Assembly (NCBI GenBank): GCA_964396385.1
Contig: CAYNFH010000262.1
Coordinates: 1-8,263 of the forward strand
Length of the DNA stretch: 8,263 nucleotides
Source: CAYNFH01 sp964396385
GTDB taxonomy: Bacteria > Armatimonadota > Chthonomonadetes > Chthonomonadales > CAJBBX01
Direction: 5' to 3'
Shown in pieces: positions 4,788 through 8,263 of the stretch (positions are counted from its first letter, which is position 1; every line of letters begins with the position of its first letter). Below the pieces are notes generated by a model. It was given only the letters and a program-made list of their open reading frames with translations, was not told the origin of the DNA and ran no database searches. A program made the translations under genes and the position numbers.

Positions 4788-6185
4788 GTGCTGGACTTCG
4801 CCAAAGTCCTGGGGCAGGTAGATGCCCTTGTAGAGGAGCAGGTACGCGCGTTAGCTCGCCTGGACCGCGCCGCGGATCAGGCGGGGCACGCGATGCGCGC
4901 GGCGGCTCCGGACACGGCGTCGCTTGCCAATCGCGTGGCGCATCTGCCCTCATCCCGCCTCTTTGCCGTCCCGATGGAGCCTGTCGATCTGGTCCGCGCG
5001 GCTCCGCCCGTGCCGGATCCGCACACGGTGGTCGCGGTAGACGGATCGCAGATCGAGCCGGACAGGCACCAGGCAGCGCTCTGCTACATGCTCAATGTAG
5101 GTGCCATCACGCTCCGGTACGGTACCGGCGAGCCGGCCATCCTGGAGTCGCATCCTACCCTGCACTATCGCGACGAGGACCTGCTCGACGAGCAGGAAGG
5201 AGATTCGCAGCTCATCGCACCCAGGAGAGTAGCGACGCGGCGCCTGGAGCGGGAGTGTGAGGTCCTGGAGGAGCTGATCCGTCGCGCCGCCAGCCCCCTC
5301 CCAGGCGCTCGGACCATCCCACGCCCTCGGACCAGTGGCGGGCGTGGACACACCGGCGCGACCGGGCACCCCCCCGCCAATTCTGGGGGACTCCGCTGCC
5401 CCGTGGTCGCCCTCATGGACGGCACCCTCATCCTGTGGACGCTGGAGGCCGAGACCGCGGAGCTGCGCGCATCGGTGCTGGATGCTTTCAACCGGCTACT
5501 GGAGACCGGGCGGAAGCACCGGGTGCCGGTGCTGGGCTACATCAGCCGGCCCGGCTCACGCGACGTCATCAACCTGCTCCGAGCCCATCTCTGCGGCATG
5601 GAAGAAGCCCGCTGCGCGCTGAAGTGCACTGCCATCTCACGGGCTGGCGCGCCGTGCGCTGCGCTGGAGGACATCACAGACCGGGTCGCCTACGCCCGGT
5701 GGCTCGGCCCAAGTCCCGGGCACGAAGGACTCGTCGCCTTGAATCGGGTCCATCAACCATCAACCGGGGTGCCCAGCCCCGCCACTGGTCCGAGGGGCTG
5801 GGACAACCATCAACCCGTACTTTCCGATGGCCGCAGGGGGGCCGTCTTCGGCAGCCGCTCCAAAGTGCTCAAGGAGCTTCCGAGCCACGACGGAATCTGC
5901 TTCTTCTACCTCAACACCGGGCACGAGATTGCCCGAGTGGAGCTGCCGAAGTGGGTCGCTGAAGATGAGGAGCTGCTGGACCTGGCCCATGCTGTCGCGT
6001 TCGACCAGGCGGCGCGAAAGGGCGGCGGCTATCCTCGCGCCCTCACAGAGGCCCACGAGCGAGCGGTTATCCGGGGTGCCGACCGGGCCGCGCTGTTCCG
6101 CCTGCTGGAGACCTCCCTCGCCCGCGCTCACGTCACCGTCGCTACCACCCGCAAGTCCCTTTCCAAACGCACCCGCAGCGTCTGA
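4788..6185 (+). CDS. nurA: NurA-domain nuclease with in-frame repeat insertions
   Basis: NurA proteins are manganese-dependent 5'-3' nucleases that in archaea work with the HerA translocase in DNA end resection; bacterial homologues are less studied. The signature VAVDGSQIEPDRHQ places the metal-binding aspartate at D85, followed by MLNVGAITLRYG. VALMDGTLILW supplies D211, and the C-terminal GGYPRALTEAHERAVI (from about 413) matches the family's last motif. GTG4788 is the start; GGG runs 6-13 bases upstream give a weak ribosome binding site. At 465 residues it is longer than typical, largely because of two repeat-encoded stretches: residues 169-204 (rich in P, G, R and T) and 321-345. They lie between conserved blocks and keep the frame. 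No herA is seen in the window. The symbol is by domain only. Confidence 0.8.
   Translation: MLDFAKVLGQVDALVEEQVRALARLDRAADQAGHAMRAAAPDTASLANRVAHLPSSRLFAVPMEPVDLVRAAPPVPDPHTVVAVDGSQIEPDRHQAALCYMLNVGAITLRYGTGEPAILESHPTLHYRDEDLLDEQEGDSQLIAPRRVATRRLERECEVLEELIRRAASPLPGARTIPRPRTSGGRGHTGATGHPPANSGGLRCPVVALMDGTLILWTLEAETAELRASVLDAFNRLLETGRKHRVPVLGYISRPGSRDVINLLRAHLCGMEEARCALKCTAISRAGAPCAALEDITDRVAYARWLGPSPGHEGLVALNRVHQPSTGVPSPATGPRGWDNHQPVLSDGRRGAVFGSRSKVLKELPSHDGICFFYLNTGHEIARVELPKWVAEDEELLDLAHAVAFDQAARKGGGYPRALTEAHERAVIRGADRAALFRLLETSLARAHVTVATTRKSLSKRTRSV
5299..5347 (-). repeat. GCCACTGGTCCGA hairpin element, copy B with an 18-bp tandem repeat
   Basis: On the minus strand a stem CCACGCCC/GGGCGTGG (plus 5319-5326 and 5340-5347) encloses the 13-nt loop GCCACTGGTCCGA. 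Next to it the 18-bp unit TCCCANGCNCTCGGACCA is present twice in tandem (5299-5316 and 5317-5334, 16 of 18 identical), the first being half of another hairpin copy. Eighteen is a multiple of three, so the nuclease frame is kept. Confidence 0.75.
5366..5395 (-). repeat. C/G-rich hairpin repeat inside nurA
   Basis: On the minus strand it reads TCCCCCAGAATTGG followed by C and a run of seven G. It aligns with the element at 4594-4624 apart from a 3-base gap and two or three substitutions. It ends the first repeat-derived insertion of the nuclease. Confidence 0.5.
5754..5815 (+). repeat. GCCACTGGTCCGA hairpin element, copy A, flanked by 12-bp direct repeats
   Basis: The stem CCCAGCCCC/GGGGCTGGG (5772-5780 and 5794-5802) encloses the same 13-nt loop as copy B in the opposite orientation. 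The perfect direct repeat CAACCATCAACC flanks it at 5754-5765 and 5804-5815. The flanks are themselves a CATCAAC heptamer array. It encodes about 25 in-frame residues of the nuclease. Confidence 0.8.
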
Positions 6186-6215
6186 AAGGATGAAGGATGA
6201 AGGATGAATCCGGAA
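6186..6215 (+). repeat. Left inverted arm of the four-helix-bundle cassette (GGATGAA array)
   Basis: Two full GGATGAA units plus GGATGAATCC form the array. Positions 6186-6211 are perfectly complementary to 6578-6603; the match extends to 6215/6574 with a single G-T pair. Each unit carries AAGG and an ATG, so it can supply a ribosome binding site and start codon in any frame. The gene's ATG at 6197 is inside it. Confidence 0.9.
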
Positions 6216-6559
6216 ACTTCGAGGACCTCAAGGCCAGGACGCGCCGGTATGCCTTGAGTGTCGTTTCTTTCTACACGGGACTGTCAAGTACTACGGCAGC
6301 CCAGGTTCTCGGCCGGCAGTTTCTGCGTTCAGGTACTTCCGTCGGCGCCCACTACAGGGAAGCCATGCGGGCAAAATCCACGGCTGACTTCATCAGCAAG
6401 ATGGAAGGCGGTCTGCAGGAGCTGAAGGAAGCCGCCTACTGGCTCGAACTCCTAGAGGGCGCCGGACTTACCGCGGACGCAGGAGCATTGCAGCTAGAAA
6501 CCGACCAGCTCATTGCCATCTTTGTCACTATGGTAAAGAACGCAAAATCGCGCGGCTGA
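6197..6559 (+). CDS. Four-helix-bundle protein, S23/IVP family
   Basis: This 120-residue protein matches the family first known from 23S rRNA intervening sequences and related in fold to the Avd accessory protein of diversity-generating retroelements. Its biochemical role is not established; Avd binds nucleic acid and reverse transcriptase. Visible family signatures are FLRSGTSVGAHYREAMRAKS (about 43-62), then DFISKMEGGLQELKEAAYWLELL, with four predicted amphipathic helices and no signal peptide. ATG6197 lies in the GGATGAA array and the first residues MKDES are repeat-encoded; AAGG four bases upstream acts as ribosome binding site. ATG6190 and ATG6204 are in other frames. It starts 11 nt after nurA and faces the PilZ gene. 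No reverse transcriptase or variable repeat is seen nearby. Confidence 0.88.
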   Translation: MKDESGNFEDLKARTRRYALSVVSFYTGLSSTTAAQVLGRQFLRSGTSVGAHYREAMRAKSTADFISKMEGGLQELKEAAYWLELLEGAGLTADAGALQLETDQLIAIFVTMVKNAKSRG

Positions 6560-6573
6560 CCTTTCTTGTCGGA

Positions 6574-6612
6574 TTCTGGATTCATCCTTCATCCTTCATC
6601 CTTCATCCTTCT
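6574..6612 (-). repeat. Right inverted arm and GGATGAA array
   Basis: On the minus strand this is four GGATGAA units followed by TCC and AGAATCC. It mirrors the left arm and extends one unit further. It supplies the stop codon and the last residues (MKDEG) of the PilZ protein, so the array is also the 3' end of the facing gene. Confidence 0.9.
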
Positions 6613-7425
6613 CTGCACTTCCCGCCCCACCCGGTCCAGTTCGCCGGCGGCGACGTCGGCGAGCTCGCAGCGCGCGACGTAGCGGCGATCGCCGGGAGGG
6701 CCCGCGGGCTCGCAGCTCCGAACCCGGGCGCGGAGCCATAGCTCGTCCCCGTCTGCCGCCTGCACCGTGATCCGCAGCAGGGCGCGCCGCGGGAGCGCTT
6801 CCTGGAGCGACAGGCGGATGCCGCCACGAGACAGGTCCTCCACCGTCGCTGCGAGGGCTGGACCGTCCATGTGTGGGCCCACGATGGAGACCGTCGCCGG
6901 CAGCTTGGCAGTGGCCCGCATGTGGCGGCGCCGCGCGAAGCGCGCGAGCCACGGAGGACGCTGCAGATAGACCATAGTATCGGAGTCTGTCCGGAGCGTC
7001 TCCAGCACCACTCCGTGAAACTGGAGCGCGTCCTCGTTGTCCGGCACCAGCACCAGCGCCGCGCTGCCGGGCTCGATGCTCGGCCCGTCATTAGCGGCCC
7101 GCACGCGCAGCGTGATCCCTCGCTTGTCCAGCTCGTGGACGTCCGCACTGAGGGGGCGCAGCGTATCTCCGTCCACCAGCACGCGCGCCGACCGACCCCG
7201 GCTCAGCGTCTCCGTTTCGACCATACCGGCCGAGCCGGCCGCCTGGAGGGCTGCCGCGATGCGCCGCCGCATCAGCCTCTGGGCAGCCACTCGAGCGCCG
7301 GCCAGACCCAGCACCGCAACGGTCAGAACCGCAATCAGCAGGCGCTGGTACAGCCAGAACTCGGGGCCCAGGGGCGGAAGCTCCAGGGCTCGCAACGTGA
7401 CGTGGAGTAGTGGGTTGCTTGGCAC
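6589..7425 (-). CDS. Membrane-anchored PilZ-domain protein
   Basis: Probable cyclic-di-GMP receptor of the YcgR-like layout. A hydrophobic segment at about 29-48 (LLIAVLTVAVLGLAG) should anchor it in the inner membrane with the rest in the cytoplasm, as the following RLMRRR suggests. Residues about 70-160 resemble the YcgR N-terminal barrel (VLVPDNEDALQFHGVVLE). The PilZ domain has the RxxxR motif at R166-R170 and DxSxxG at D197-S199-G202, both needed for ligand binding and intact. It likely couples the second messenger to motility or envelope functions, but no flagellar or pilus gene is near. The start is GTG7425 with only a weak GGA upstream. The C-terminal RRMKDEG is encoded by the heptamer array, so the natural end of the protein may have been replaced. 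Confidence 0.85.
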   Translation of the reverse strand: MPSNPLLHVTLRALELPPLGPEFWLYQRLLIAVLTVAVLGLAGARVAAQRLMRRRIAAALQAAGSAGMVETETLSRGRSARVLVDGDTLRPLSADVHELDKRGITLRVRAANDGPSIEPGSAALVLVPDNEDALQFHGVVLETLRTDSDTMVYLQRPPWLARFARRRHMRATAKLPATVSIVGPHMDGPALAATVEDLSRGGIRLSLQEALPRRALLRITVQAADGDELWLRARVRSCEPAGPPGDRRYVARCELADVAAGELDRVGREVQRRMKDEG

Positions 7426-7463
7426 GAAAGCTTATTCCATCTCTAACGCCGCTGCCCCCACCG

Positions 7464-7510
7464 ATTCATCCCTCATCCTTCATCCTTCATCCCTCATCCC
7501 TCATCCCTCT
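7464..7510 (-). repeat. Heptamer array upstream of the PilZ gene, unit GGATGAR
   Basis: About six units of GGATGAG or GGATGAA (minus strand) lie 40-85 bases upstream of the PilZ start. It has the same orientation as the array at the 3' end of that gene, and ends in GGATGAATCGG, close to the GAATCCGG boundary of the other arrays. Confidence 0.8.
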
Positions 7511-7726
7511 ACTGTCCACCTCTACAGGATTTCACCATTGCTGCCGATACTGGTGGTTGTAACGGGCCAGTAACGTGCCGGTCCGGGGAAAGATAAGACA
7601 GCCGCCCAGCGGCAACGAAAAACTGAATACCGGCACAACAGAATAGTCGTACCCCGTTAACTGAATATCGCTGAAACAATCAAATAGCGCGCCGGCCATG
7701 GTAGTCGGCGGCACCATATAAGAAGA

Positions 7727-7748
7727 GGCGGCTGCTCCGGCAGCCGCC
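7727..7748 (-). terminator. Intrinsic terminator candidate after the DUF1501 gene
   Basis: GGCGGCTGC (7727-7735) and GCAGCCGCC (7740-7748) form a perfect 9-bp stem with a 4-nt loop. On the minus strand it is followed by TCTTCTTATAT, moderately T-rich. It lies about 100 nt beyond the stop codon of the minus-strand DUF1501 gene. Confidence 0.5.
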
Positions 7749-7801
7749 ACTTCTGCTTCCCAGGCCCCCACCCCGGCCCACCCCATCGTAAGGGGAGGGA
7801 G

Positions 7802-7838
7802 TTCCCCCTCCTTGTCAAGGAGGGGGTCGGGGGAGGTC
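7802..7838. repeat. C/G-rich palindromic repeat
   Basis: CCCCCTCCTT (7804-7813) and AAGGAGGGGG (7817-7826) form a 10-bp stem around GTC, followed by TCGGGGGAGGT. The layout, C-run, G-run and a second G-run after a short spacer, resembles the elements at 4594-4624 and 5366-5395. Very similar sequences are, from memory, widespread intergenic repeats in diverse bacteria. Confidence 0.7.
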
Positions 7839-7850
7839 TAGATACGCGGT

Positions 7851-8263
<413 letters not shown>

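Larger units (their letters stand above)
6186..6603 (+). mobile_element. Putative cassette: four-helix-bundle gene between inverted heptamer arrays
   Basis: The two arms enclose only the S23-type gene, 418 nt in all. The transcript could fold with a stem of about 30 bp and the reading frame as its loop. This is the layout of bacterial 23S rRNA intervening sequences, which carry the same protein family, but here it lies between protein genes. Mobility is inferred from architecture; no target duplication was identified. Confidence 0.45.
7426..7850. other. Intergenic region between the PilZ and DUF1501 genes
   Basis: Besides the heptamer array, a terminator-like hairpin and a C/G-rich repeat, this region has a stretch at about 7540-7720 that is visibly richer in A and T than its surroundings. 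A minus-strand frame of 84 codons (7532-7786) spans it. I recognise no domain, it lacks a ribosome binding site and it runs through the hairpin, so I do not call it a gene. It could be a remnant of a lost gene. Confidence 0.5.

Noticed and set aside
6197..6559. Diversity-generating retroelement accessory gene (avd)
   Set aside because: The fold family is related, but no reverse transcriptase, template repeat or variable repeat is visible in the window.
6186..6612. CRISPR array
   Set aside because: The repeats are 7-bp tandem units without spacers, and no cas gene is present.
7532..7786. Minus-strand frame of 84 codons
   Set aside because: No domain, no ribosome binding site, and it contains the terminator-like hairpin; kept only as a possible remnant.

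Overview
The window is GC-rich bacterial chromosomal DNA that combines ordinary housekeeping genes with an unusual density of small repeats. A lineage call is tentative. A DUF1501 protein, a bacterial NurA-type nuclease, a PilZ protein and an S23-type four-helix-bundle gene together suggest a free-living Armatimonadota- or Planctomycetota-like bacterium, but no rRNA or other firm taxonomic marker is present.

Layout. Positions 1-1410 hold an IS110-family insertion sequence: a transposase at 221-1231, with RNA-like inverted repeats on both flanks. Positions 1410-2028 carry no gene but are full of regulatory-looking repeats: three copies of a TGAGACAACGATCTCA site, a 25-bp palindrome over a plausible promoter, and three heptamer arrays. 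Then follows a plus-strand run: trxB (thioredoxin reductase), holB (DNA polymerase III delta-prime subunit), a small protein with a KOW/SH3-like start, and a NurA-domain nuclease. holB and the small gene are 1 nt apart and the nuclease follows after 12 nt, so these three probably form one operon. A four-helix-bundle (S23/IVP) gene follows at 6197-6559. Facing it on the minus strand are a membrane-anchored PilZ protein and, at the right edge, the C-terminal part of a DUF1501 protein.

The unexplained signal is the repeat system. Short tandem arrays of period 7 (once period 8) occur at eight or more places. Each has its own unit (GGATGAA, ACGACTC, CTATCAC, ACTCTCG, CTGCCNN, CATCAAC) but the period is the same. 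They sit directly before the start codons of trxB and holB where a Shine-Dalgarno sequence is expected, and inside the reading frames of the small gene and the nuclease. The four-helix-bundle gene lies between two inverted GGATGAA arrays that form a near-perfect 30-bp inverted repeat. This resembles the layout of 23S rRNA intervening sequences but lies outside any rRNA, and it is the best candidate here for an undescribed mobile cassette.

A second repeat, a hairpin with the invariant 13-nt loop GCCACTGGTCCGA and stems that differ by compensatory changes, is inserted in frame in the nuclease gene in both orientations, much as Rickettsia palindromic elements sit inside genes.
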